Assembly: GCA_039602395.1 (NCBI GenBank)
Contig: JBCNJP010000003.1
Span: 21,373,896-21,437,895 of the forward strand
Source: Deinandra increscens subsp. villosa
Taxonomy: Eukaryota; Streptophyta; Magnoliopsida; Asterales; Asteraceae
Reading direction: 5' to 3'
DNA length: 64,000 bases
The first letter of the stretch is position 1. The number at the start of each line of letters is the position of its first letter. The notes under the pieces were generated by a model. That model was given only the letters and a program-made list of their open reading frames with translations, did no database searches and had not been told where the DNA came from. This document shows, one piece after another, positions 33,554 through 43,239 of this stretch. Both the position numbers and the translations under genes were made by a program.

Positions 33554-33934
33554 CTCTTTGAACCTATGAAACAGCAAATCCGGAGTGTCATCATGATGAC
33601 TGAGCAGCTGAATGATTATAGCAAAATAATGCAAGTAAAGCACAAGCTCCGTCCCATGTGCCGCCGCAGCAACCGATCCAACCACCATAAGCACCCAGTC
33701 AAGCCTATCAGCACAAGCAAATAGCCTCGAAAACGGAACCGCTTCCGGCGGCGGCTCGATCTCCTCCATCTCATCCACTTCATCATCAACATCCGGAGCG
33801 ACGGCATCGGAGCTAGCGTCCATGTAAGGCGAGGGAGACTCCGGAGGCTCAGACACCTCCGAGACCGGCGTTAAGGGCTGTTGCCGCGGTGGTGACCAGC
33901 CAAATAAACCTCCTCCTCCTCTTGACACCATCAT
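33554..33934 (-). pseudogene. Captured first exon of an ABCB6/ABCB20-type ABC transporter
   Basis: The block reads MMVSRGGGGLFGWSPPRQQP, then LTPVSEVSEPPESPSPYMD, an acidic stretch, PPPEAVPFSRLFACADRLDW and VLMVVGSVAAAAHGTELVLY, ending HRFKE before GTAGCC. This is the N-terminal exon (127 codons) of plant ABCB6/ABCB20-type full-size B-family transporters of the plasma membrane. It includes the start of the first transmembrane segment (LMVVGSVAAAAHG). Captured 5' leader with an AAACCCTAAC motif lies upstream to about 34090. No later exon, no Walker motif and no transmembrane bundle follow, so it is a fragment. An in-frame ATG 13 codons upstream is not the family start. Confidence 0.85.
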
Positions 33935-34239
33935 ATTTACAGAAAGAAACCCTAACGCAACCGAAATCAACACACTCCCAAAACCCTAACAACTATACAA
34001 TTTACAGCTCAAATTCATTCATGGATCCGCTCCGCTGAAGAATGAAGAGATTGTTTGTTGTTGAGATTTAACTGTGGTGTTTTAGTTTTTAGTGTGTGAG
34101 AAGGGAAGGGAAGGGAAGCAAAAAGGGGAAGCCAGCCTGCCAGGAGATGCTGCTACTATGATGATGATGGAGACGCTGTTACAGATGCAGAAGAAGACCG
34201 GATTCTTATGGAGCCGCAGGTGGAGATTTGTCGAGATGA

Positions 34240-34440
34240 AGGAGGTTTTTAGCGTTGTTAGCGTACGAAGATGGAGATGGAATTAGGGCAAAACTCTTTG
34301 TTGTTTAAGGAAGCGTACGGAGATGGAGTGTAGATGGAATTAGGGCTCAAATTATTTGTTGAAGGAGGCGTACAAATATGGAGATGAAGAAGCTCGGATG
34401 GAGATGGAATTAGGGCTTTACGAAGATGAGGAGAAAGTAA
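34240..34440 (+). repeat. Imperfect repeats of GATGGAGATGGAATTAGGGC
   Basis: Three or four diverged copies of a 60-70 base unit lie between the ABCB fragment and the right end of the CACTA element. Confidence 0.6.
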
Positions 34441-34775
34441 GCGGGAATGAAAATTTCTGTCATAAGTAATGGAGCAGCGGGAATGAAAATTTAGGGCAAA
34501 AAGTTAGAGGGGGAAAAACATAAATTTAGGGAAAAAGGTTGGAGGGAAAAAACATAAAACGACTGATAATTCTTGACACGCGTATTTTAAGTGTCCTCCG
34601 TGTTTTTTTTTCTCTAAATATGACAGATATTCTTGACACGCAAAAATGCGCGTCATGAATTCTTAGGAATTACCTATAATTGACATTTTATTTTGACACT
34701 TTGGTAATTGCACGTCAAGAATTTTCGAGTGTCATCGTTCACGTGTCAAGGAAAGCAGTTTTTGTAGTAGTGAAA

Positions 34776-36737
34776 TTCAAATGCAGTATCTAAGTTTTTA
34801 AAAAGGCTGGAGCCTCGCGTATTGCGACGGGTTTCGTGACGTTATCAAGTTGTAGAGAAGTCTAATATCATTGAAGTCAAATGATTTAAGTAACAAAATA
34901 GATCCAGAGAGAGAATTACAACCAACAAAAATTATATATAAGCTGTTACAAGTATGCCCTAAAGGAGAATTAAAACAATATAAAGGGGCTATAATGTAAC
35001 AACTAATTAGAAAGAAGACCTGCCACTGTTGAGTTGCTGGTTAACAAACCGAAGATGAAGTAGTGACGATCAGGAACAGTAGCAGCAGATGGAGAAAATG
35101 TATGTATTTTTTAGGAAGCCTAAGATGTTTTTTCCTTCATTTTTGATGTCCTCCTTTATCCAATGGAGACCTATATAAATACGGAGATAGGTCCAACCCT
35201 TAAAGGGTTCCTTTGACCCATGTGCAGCGACAGAAGGATGACAACAAGGAGCAATAAACATATTCCCAAAATAAAGCCCATAATTTTGATGGTCAATAAG
35301 GAAGGTCCACCAAGCAAACCTCAATCAGGAAAAAATATAGATTAGAAAAGTAATAAAAAATAAAGATAAAGAAAAAAGAAAAAAACACTTACACAAAAAT
35401 TGGAATTAATTTCAACACAAGTGTGTAGTGGTGTCTTTTTCGTGGGTTAAGTATTTGGATTCCTGGTTAGTACATAAGCAATACATACCAAAAGTAGGCT
35501 ATACATAATATCCATACATGACATCTAAACCTAAACCACAACAAAGAGCATGTGCAATTGATACATATGTGAGGAAATACCAAAAATGACATGTACATAA
35601 GGTCCAAACATAAGCAGGTGCATTTAGTACATATATAGACCAGGTGCAGCAATGCTATTCCATTTGTGCAGCTTGAGGTCTATGCAGCTGGAAGCCAAAT
35701 CAGATTTGAGCTATTCTAGAGTTTTGGCTAAGCAGCATGGTCAATATTTAATCATTTAATACATTTCTAAAAAGGCTTGTTTCAACTCGAACCCACTTTG
35801 GACTGCTGGAAAAAGAAATGTGCCTGCAACACAAAAACCACTGATGCTTTTTAAATTATGATATAAACTGAAAAATATATTCCATCACAATTGCCAAATG
35901 TGTTGGTGTCAAAAGGACCTTGATATAGAAAAGAAAATCAATAAATGGCCAATGCTTCAAAGATGTTGTCTAAATGACAGAAAATTACAACCTGAGCCTT
36001 TTGTTACCTGTAATAAAATTAATATAACAATATCATTATAAAAATCTAAAACTAAGTGATTAACCCCTAACAATTCCTTGTAAATTAAGAGACTCAAACT
36101 CCAAAAATTTATTTGAGTATTTGACTCATCCATTTTAGCACAAACTTGTATTTGACCTGTTTAACCATACAAAGGTATGGACGGGTTAAGGGGTTAGTTA
36201 ACTGGTAGAAACAGTATGGCTGGTTGGTTAACTGGTAGAAACAGTATAGCTGGGTCAAGGGATTAGTTAACTGGTAGAAACAGTATGGCTGGTTGGTTCA
36301 CAGGCTTTAAGTGTATGGCTGGTTTAAATCCCGAAAATGAGTTTGAATTTAGAGGTGGAAAATTGTAGTTAATATGTTTATGGTTCTGTAAAATTGTTGT
36401 TAATATGTTTATGGTTCTGGATATTGTAGTTAATATGATTATGGTCAGGTTGGATATTTTCACCTTTGCCTCTTATATATTAGTTACTTACCTGATATTT
36501 GACTGTGAACAACCAGTTTATCTAATTAAATTTCAGTTGGTTTCTAAGGTAAAGTTTTTTTAGATGCTTAGTTATTTAAATGGTTAGGTTGTTATAAGCT
36601 TTCTTAAATCTCTGCCTTATTAATTTGAAATTCCTATCATCTCCTTTGATTTAAGGTCAACATATTTATTGAAAATAAACGGGTCGGTTTTAATTGAAAA
36701 TAATGGGTCAGAACTATAAGAACCTTAATGGGTCATG
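34776..36737. other. Non-genic stretch with two short tandem repeats
   Basis: No gene is supported. TTAACTGGTAGAAACAGTAT occurs three times at about 36200-36280, and a TTAATATGTTTATGGTTCTG-like unit three times at about 36368-36445. Confidence 0.5.
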
Positions 36738-37160
36738 AAGAAACAAATAACCTCACCAAGTACAAGATGGAGATGATTTGATCTTTAGAATAGATGAGAG
36801 TAAGAGAGATATTGAGATAAGGATGAAACTAATGATTTTATTGATGTAAGTGTGATTACAGACAGAAGTGTAGCAAACACATAGTTAAAGGTGTAAAGTA
36901 GAGAAGAAGAAGACCCTTGCTCCAACCCTGATCTTAGCTATTTATAGAGCATCCAGCATGCTCACGTCAGCACTTGCACATCCGATCATCGACCTTGCAC
37001 ATTCGTCCTTATAATCACTTCCTTATCAACCCTATCAAACTTGGCATAATACATTAGATAACCTTGCAAGAGAGGACTTAATGACCAGGGTCGGATGTGA
37101 CCGCACATCCAAGACCCATAGTATATCATCAAGTCCCCCAAGTCTATTGACTGAGACAGT
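36738..37160 (-). promoter_or_regulatory. LTR-like promoter region, minus strand
   Basis: Read on the minus strand, TATAAATAG (36938-36946) is preceded by a TGACGTGAG motif (about 36962-36970) and followed by a leader-like stretch. The texture is that of an LTR, but no paired copy or priming site is visible. The right side is lost in the assembly gap. Confidence 0.35.
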
Positions 37161-37246
37161 CTATGTGAAGTTAATAGACTTAAAGGTTAAAAAATATAAA
37201 TCCAATATATTTTCATGTTTGCATTATACAAGTAAAATATACATGA

Positions 37247-37746
37247 NNNNNNNNNNNNNNNNNNNNNNNNNNNNNNNNNNNNNNNNNNNNNNNNNNNNNN
37301 NNNNNNNNNNNNNNNNNNNNNNNNNNNNNNNNNNNNNNNNNNNNNNNNNNNNNNNNNNNNNNNNNNNNNNNNNNNNNNNNNNNNNNNNNNNNNNNNNNNN
37401 NNNNNNNNNNNNNNNNNNNNNNNNNNNNNNNNNNNNNNNNNNNNNNNNNNNNNNNNNNNNNNNNNNNNNNNNNNNNNNNNNNNNNNNNNNNNNNNNNNNN
37501 NNNNNNNNNNNNNNNNNNNNNNNNNNNNNNNNNNNNNNNNNNNNNNNNNNNNNNNNNNNNNNNNNNNNNNNNNNNNNNNNNNNNNNNNNNNNNNNNNNNN
37601 NNNNNNNNNNNNNNNNNNNNNNNNNNNNNNNNNNNNNNNNNNNNNNNNNNNNNNNNNNNNNNNNNNNNNNNNNNNNNNNNNNNNNNNNNNNNNNNNNNNN
37701 NNNNNNNNNNNNNNNNNNNNNNNNNNNNNNNNNNNNNNNNNNNNNN
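37247..37746. other. Assembly gap, 500 N
   Basis: This is exactly 500 ambiguous bases, probably a placeholder of unknown true length. Frames crossing it are meaningless. Confidence 0.99.
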
Positions 37747-39300
37747 TAGCTTCCCCTCAACATGTGAACAGTGTCTTTTGAATCTTTAGAAGCTTTACTT
37801 GAAAAACCAACAAACTTTCCCAAAGCATAGGGTAAGTCCTTTTCCGGCTGGTTCTTCAACTTGATCAGTAACAGCATCAGTGCTTTGGTCAACTGATTCC
37901 TTGACCTTCTTGTCCATGAGTTGTCTTTTCCACTTAACCTATCAAACACAACATGGAACAAACACTGACCAGCAAATGATGACTAGTTACTGGGTTAGCA
38001 GGAGATCGACATAATTTAACACAAACCCTAACATTAATAACGGGTTTCCTTTAAATACTTCCCCTGAACCCAATGACTCACTTCACATTTTCTCCCCGTG
38101 AGATTATGGAGGGGAGACATGCTTTCTTGCATAGAACCCATAAAAACTCATTAAAACATTTAAATTAACCTGGCCATGGTTGAAAAATAAACAAAAAAAC
38201 TTACGATAACACAAAAGAAAAAATATAATAAAAACCAACATACCAAATTACTAAACGAGAAGGTTTCTATGGGATCAAACCGTATGAATCTGACCGCGGA
38301 ACCCTTTTCAGCTTCTGTTACTCGAACACGTCCAAGTGATTGCCAATATAATGATCCACTTTAAACTCAAACCCTTTTCTTATTAAGGTTGTTTGTCACT
38401 TTATTATCTTTTAAGGTGCATTAATTATGAACTGCAAGTGGGTTTCAACAAATCCTAGGTACATGTTATTGCACACTATCAAGCATATAGATTCCCTACC
38501 ACATATTTTCACAACCTGAACCAGAAGTTTGAAACTGAGCTCAAGACTTGGTTGAGAAGAGAAAGAATAGATCACATAGACTTTTGGGTATAATATACAA
38601 AGTCAACTGAATTTTTTTGAAACATTTTTAATAATGCTCTCATCAGTGACAAAGGCTGAGGGTTTTGGACACTTGAGGGTATCTTCTCTTGTGCTCTTTG
38701 GCATCTTTTGGGTGTATACATGCATTTTTTAATTTTAGATGATCTAGAAGCACGTATGTATAGACAACTCCAGGTCATTGCTCACGCAAAGCAGAGGAGA
38801 GCCTTACATACACGCGAAGCATCCCCAGGTCATTGCTCACGCAAAGACAGGGGACACCGACTTTTTAAGCTCAATTTCACACTCTTGGAGACAAGCGTGT
38901 GTATCGGGAACTTGAACATGCAATCAAATAGAAATGCAATTAACCTAAGTGTTGTTACCCAACAAACTGCCATACGTTATCTTTAAGTGTGTAACGCATA
39001 CCTTTTCAGATTTAAGAGTTGAGCCTACCAGCATATCACCATGGATCATGTCTTTCATATCTGCCTTACGCGTGTCAGCCATCTCCAAGACGGAAGTTTA
39101 TTTCACTTCCCACCTTCTCAAGCAAAGAAACAAAAGATTAAAAATTAAAAAGCACAATTTTTGAGGGGCCAACAATTTCATCTTTTATATTCTTCCCCTT
39201 GCTTTTTGATTTTTAATAACAACACACATTTTTTTATTTTTTTGTTTTTTTTTTAAATCACATAACTACTAAAACTGGCCAAGCTAACCTTCAAAGTTTA
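37747..39300. other. Non-genic stretch right of the gap
   Basis: A minus frame at about 37961-37750 (KDSKDTVHMLRGS end) is cut by the gap and not recognised. A 20-base direct repeat, CAGGTCATTGCTCACGCAAA, is at about 38771 and 38828. Nothing else is supported. Confidence 0.4.
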
Positions 39301-39359
39301 TCTTTTGAAAATTTTCCAGAACTGGGTTTTTGTTGCAAACAATGTCATATCACATGCAA

Positions 39360-39560
39360 TTTGATCAAGAAATATCCAAGTCAGACAATGTTACCTCTCT
39401 ATGCTGATTTTGTTTTACCTCTCACTAGGAGAACATACTCCCCATTAAAATGTGCTTGTCATGAGGTGAAGAGATGCTTCCTATCCTGTGCCTGGAACAA
39501 TCACTATCACAAACAAACAAGGTTAATGAAAGTCCTCCTTGACTGTTCCTGCACAAGGTG
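39360..39560 (-). pseudogene. Protease remnant of C3
   Basis: Just after the gag stop, a minus frame near 39517-39480 reads CDSDCSRHRIGSISS. This corresponds to the Copia protease active-site block, usually DSGCSRHMTG; the Gly after Asp-Ser is Asp and the Met is Arg. Stops follow within 20 codons (MFS-stop-stop), so pol is dead from here. Confidence 0.65.
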
Positions 39561-39565
39561 AGAGA

Positions 39566-41311
39566 TCAGTTAGCCATAGGTACCCATGCCATTGTGGTTC
39601 TGGGTATACCCGATGAATCAATGAAAGTTACTTCTTTTAAGCACATGCCTTTTGAAAAATCAGGAATTTGAGCTGCAGCTGCCTTTGATTTTGGTTTCCA
39701 AATTCCAGGTGATTTGAAAGTTGTTTTAGTCACCTTTGAAGTAGTGACTTTAGGTATTTCAACATTTTTCATTTCAGGTTTCCTTTTCAAAACAATCTTA
39801 GTTACCTTTGGAGGGGTAACTTTAGGTTTTTCAACATTGTGTTGTTTTGAAATCGGTTTCTTCACCTTTTTATGAAAATTTTCATAATTTGGAAAAACAT
39901 ATTTTTTATTTGAAAATTTTCTCTGCTCTTTGGCAGCTCCCCAATGTTGATCAGAGGGTTTTATCTTAGGAGAAACAGTCTTCATTGCCTTAGGTGGTTG
40001 CACCTTCATTGGCTTAGACTTAACTGATTCCTGAGACGAAACACTCCGACTTTGCGGATAATATGACTCATAGGGGCGATAGAGATAGTTTCTAGCAATG
40101 TGACCAGGAACTCCACAGTTAAAGCAAGTCTGCTTCTTGAGATAGAAGTCAGACGTGTAACCGTTTGTCTTTAGCTGCTGAGGTGGAGCACCATGTGTCT
40201 GCATCTTTGACCCGTTTGCAGATCTTCGGTTAACTGTGGACTGGTTCCTCGAAGCTTGAGTTGAATCTATCTTTTCAGTTCTTGTGCTCCATGTAGTCTT
40301 TGATGTCGAGGCAACATTTCTACAACTGCAACTGCATGAGCCTACTGAAGAAACTGGAGAATTGTTTGTCATCTTGGGCCTCTCAATCTTGATTGGAACA
40401 GAAGTTGGAGGCTTGATGGTGATCTTGGGCCTTATGCTCTTAATGTCAGATGATAAACCACCATCATGACCCAAGCCTTTGAACTTAGTGGTGAATGAGG
40501 GTCGCTCTTCTCTTTCAATCGGAATGAACATAGACCCTGTTGTCATGAAGATCTTACCATTAAGCCTTGTAGTCATCACCACTCGTTCCCGCTTTACCTC
40601 ATCCACAACTTTGGAATAAGGAGTCTCGATCTTTGGATAAGGAACCAACTTTTCTTCATCAGCTCTCTTCACTTCACTAGAGCTTGAACCTGCACACTCA
40701 GTAGTGTTATTTAACTGAGTTGCTTCAGTGGCTGTGTGTTCATCTTTATGCACTGGTTGAGGCCCATATACCATGGTTGCTTCATTCATGGATTCTTTCA
40801 ATAATTCATCGGCAGTTTGGGGCACTTTGATGTATTCATGTTGTAATGGGGGAGGAAAATTTCCATCCCCGAGGCCGGATGTTTCTTTTACCCGCTCGAG
40901 TCGCTCTTCTGATTTGAATAAAACATTATGAGAGTCCATCATTTTCTTTTGAATAATTTGATGTTTCTCAAGGGCAGATTGGGAAGTGTCAAGTTTGGTT
41001 CTTAGTTCCTCCACCTCCTTAGTTAGCTCTTCTACCTTAGCGTTAGTAAGCCTAAGATATGTGCTTTTATCACTCACCTGACGTTGAAGACTCTTAACAT
41101 CTACCTGAATGGCCTCAAGTTTCTCTCTAAATATTCTGGTCTTACTTTTGGACTCCCTAAGGTCTCTAGTAATTAATTCGCGATTTAGGGTCTCATTGGT
41201 AAACTTACGTTCCCAGTCTTTACATTCATTCAAAATAGTCTGACACTTAGGATTACAACATATCTCATTGTTGTCGGTAGATGCAGTGCTACCTGGTTGA
41301 ATGAGTGCCAT
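39566..41311 (-). CDS. Gag of C3 with long coiled coil and a damaged CCHC knuckle
   Basis: The frame is open from MALIQPGSTASTDNNE (41311; an upstream in-frame ATG at 41332 adds 7 residues) to a stop at 39566, about 581 residues. Order: Cys-containing N-terminus (CCNPKCQTILNECKDW); coiled coil (about residues 40-150, LRLTNAKVEELTKEVEELRT); a Ser/Lys-rich linker; a zinc knuckle CFNCGVPGHIARNY at about residue 385; and a Lys-rich tail ending TMAWVPMAN. The knuckle pattern CX2CX4HX4C has Tyr in place of the last Cys, which should impair zinc binding. It would package retrotransposon RNA. It is intact as a frame though the element lacks pol, so it is either young or could act in trans. Confidence 0.75.
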   Translation of the reverse strand: MALIQPGSTASTDNNEICCNPKCQTILNECKDWERKFTNETLNRELITRDLRESKSKTRIFREKLEAIQVDVKSLQRQVSDKSTYLRLTNAKVEELTKEVEELRTKLDTSQSALEKHQIIQKKMMDSHNVLFKSEERLERVKETSGLGDGNFPPPLQHEYIKVPQTADELLKESMNEATMVYGPQPVHKDEHTATEATQLNNTTECAGSSSSEVKRADEEKLVPYPKIETPYSKVVDEVKRERVVMTTRLNGKIFMTTGSMFIPIEREERPSFTTKFKGLGHDGGLSSDIKSIRPKITIKPPTSVPIKIERPKMTNNSPVSSVGSCSCSCRNVASTSKTTWSTRTEKIDSTQASRNQSTVNRRSANGSKMQTHGAPPQQLKTNGYTSDFYLKKQTCFNCGVPGHIARNYLYRPYESYYPQSRSVSSQESVKSKPMKVQPPKAMKTVSPKIKPSDQHWGAAKEQRKFSNKKYVFPNYENFHKKVKKPISKQHNVEKPKVTPPKVTKIVLKRKPEMKNVEIPKVTTSKVTKTTFKSPGIWKPKSKAAAAQIPDFSKGMCLKEVTFIDSSGIPRTTMAWVPMAN

Positions 41312-41404
41312 GATCGGATTGAAAAGTCTCAACTGGATCGGAAAGACAGCTTTTCGATCGGGCAGAGTTTCGGCTCGACCGAAAAGTGTAAGCTGATCGA
41401 AAAC

Positions 41405-41582
41405 TCACGAAGAGGACTTTCCCATCGAGAGGCGAAGCAGATCGAAAGTCACGAAGGGACTTTCCGATCGAAACGGAGCTGATCGAAAAGTCACGAAGGG
41501 ACTTTCCGATCGAAACGGAGCTGATCGAAAAGTCACGAAGGGACTTTCTGAGTCGAAACGGACCTGATCGAAAAGTGGTGAA
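41405..41582 (-). repeat. 42-bp tandem repeats in the C3 leader
   Basis: CACGAAGGGACTTTCCGATC units recur with period 42 at about 41451, 41493 and 41535 (the last diverged), with a half unit near 41405. The whole leader is rich in GATCGAAA. A 147-codon minus frame (41732-41289) passes through it and repeats SLRDFSISSVSIGK; whether that is translated is unknown. Confidence 0.8.
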
Positions 41583-42133
41583 CCGGGAAGTACTCTTTGA
41601 TCGAGAAGCATCGAGGCCGATCGAAAAGCTTCTCAGCCTAATCGAAAAGCCCCAGCCCCCAGGATTCGATCGAAAAGTATCCAAAAGGGTCGAAAAGCCA
41701 AAAATTTCGATCGAAATAAGGGTCAAAGCCACAGATTTCGATCAAGGGGCTTATGAAATCCTAGCAGCCTGCTTCTATCCTGTGCGAAACCTGCAAAAAC
41801 AATCACAAGAAACTCACAAACAAAAACGTTAGTAACACCTTGAAACACTTGGAGCAAAAATATAAAAATTAAAAAAAAACGAATTACTCCACAAGGTGCA
41901 GAAAAATTCAACGACCAATTCCCCGTCAAAAATAATTTGCACCAACTTAAAATGAGTGGCTGTTTACTGCTTCAGAAACCGGATGATCTGGACCACACAC
42001 TCTAATTAATTACCAATGGCAATTACGTAAATAAATTGAACTTTAAATTGCATGTCCGTAGAACCGATTCCACCGAGAATTTGATTTCGATCGAGAAGTC
42101 ATTTAATTGAGATTTCTTGAACCGGAGGCCAGA

Positions 42134-42397
42134 TTGTACGAAGTAAAAAAATTTTTTTTTTTGAACGACAAATTTGGATCACTGACGGGGATATTACACC
42201 ACCCACCCGATCATCTCCAATCTCCATCAGGAGGAAACTCACCCTTAGATGAGAAAACCCCCTGGCCCAACATGTAACCCCCAGTTTTTTATTTTTTGTT
42301 ACAAGTGGGACTTGAACCCAAGACCTCCCCATTACAATATCTTGGATACCTCCTTCTAGCCAATTGAGCTAGAGATCATTGGTTGTACGAAGTAAAA
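42134..42397. other. 15-bp target site duplications of the SINE
   Basis: TTGTACGAAGTAAAA occurs at 42134-42148 and 42383-42397, exactly bracketing the SINE. This is the mark of LINE-driven retroposition. Confidence 0.88.
42149..42382 (-). mobile_element. tRNA-derived SINE in the C3 leader
   Basis: On the minus strand it has a Pol III A box, TAGCTCAATTGG (42371-42360), and a B box, GGTTCAAGTCC (42318-42308), about 42 bases apart. A tRNA-unrelated body follows, then an A-run (42162-42152). Exact 15-bp duplications flank it. The 234-bp element is non-coding and nested inside the Copia leader, so it is younger than C3. Confidence 0.88.
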
Positions 42398-42778
42398 CTA
42401 ATACCAAAATTTGAACCCATATTTTGAATGAACAATCACCGATCTCGAAATAAAAGAATTGTACGCAACAAAACAAGAAGATTAGACCGAGCAAATTGGA
42501 AATAAATAACAAGAGTGGACTTAGCAAAATCGAAATCTGGAAATAGCAACTACCACAAATTCTCGGATGACAACATCAAACCCTTTTTTTTTAAATAATT
42601 AAACAAATACGATCGAGAATCACAAGAATTAACTCAAATAGGACGGCATCGATAACTCACGAATTTTATAAGCCCCTATTTACTCTTATGGCCGCCAAAT
42701 AAAAATCATCCAAAAAATTCGTAAGGCACAAAATGTCTTGAATCAGCTATCGTGAGAGCCTCGAAACGAAGTTTCTTG

Positions 42779-42790
42779 GCTCTGATACCA
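42779..42790 (-). other. Primer binding site of C3
   Basis: On the minus strand it reads TGGTATCAGAGC, exact, 2 bases from the LTR end. Confidence 0.9.
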
Positions 42791-42792
42791 AT

Positions 42793-43233
42793 TGTAAGGA
42801 TCAAATATAACCCTCACGCGATATCAAAGTCTATAATCACCGTTCAAAATCCGGTGATTATAGGTGATTCAAGATTAATCGTAAATAATATGAATAAGCA
42901 GTAAGAATAAGCGCAAGAACACAAACTAGATGAAGAAACACACTTTACTATTAACCTTGATTGCTACACACTGATCGAAATTCTCTCTGAGAATTTCGTG
43001 AACACCAAACTCGCAAAAACACAATTGAGCAACCAACCCTAATTACATAAACAAGCTATCTATATACAGGGATTCCTATGCTTGATAAACAAGCAATAGA
43101 AATCGGACTCTAAGCCCTATATTCGACCAACCCACAAGCCCACAAAACCCATTTGCATAATCATAGCCCAATTACATTTAACTAGCCAAAAAGTATTTCT
43201 AATGCAAAAGCCTTATAAAATTCTAGACTCTAC
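42793..43233 (-). repeat. 5' LTR of C3
   Basis: It is 441 bases, TG...CA (starting TGTAGAGTCTAG and ending CCTTACA on the minus strand), with TATATAGATAGC near 43072 as the core promoter. Confidence 0.8.
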
Positions 43234-43239
43234 ATGCTA

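Larger units (their letters stand above)
29313..34772. mobile_element. CACTA (En/Spm) transposon with captured host exons
   Basis: It starts CACTACTACAAAAACGGGCT and ends with the inverted complement (…TTTTTGTAGTAGTG). It is flanked by the 3-bp duplication AAA (29310-29312 and 34773-34775). The 5460-bp element has palindromic subterminal repeats at both ends, as En/Spm elements do. No transposase (TnpD/TnpA-like) frame is visible. Instead it carries exon fragments of at least two cellular genes on the minus strand, so it is a non-autonomous, gene-capturing CACTA. Confidence 0.9.
39300..43233 (-). mobile_element. Minus-strand Copia element, 5' LTR to start of pol (C3)
   Basis: Reading leftward, it has an LTR (43233-42793), an exact priming site, a 1.4-kb leader containing a SINE, an open gag of 580 codons and a short protease remnant. 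Sequence homologous to pol then fades near 39300. No 3' LTR is found before the assembly gap, so the 3' half is deleted or lies in or beyond the gap. Confidence 0.82.

Noticed and set aside
36738..37160. Endogenous pararetrovirus promoter (TGACG motif plus TATA)
   Set aside because: No viral coding domain is visible nearby; an ordinary LTR explains it as well.
37081..37961. Two long frames of 222 and 245 codons
   Set aside because: Most of their length is the run of N; only short real ends remain.
41289..41732. 147-codon minus frame as a gene
   Set aside because: It is mainly tandem repeats in the Copia leader; I list it only as a repeat-borne frame.
42308..42371. Possible tRNA gene (A and B boxes)
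   Set aside because: No cloverleaf arms fit, and the A-tail and 15-bp duplications show it is a SINE head.
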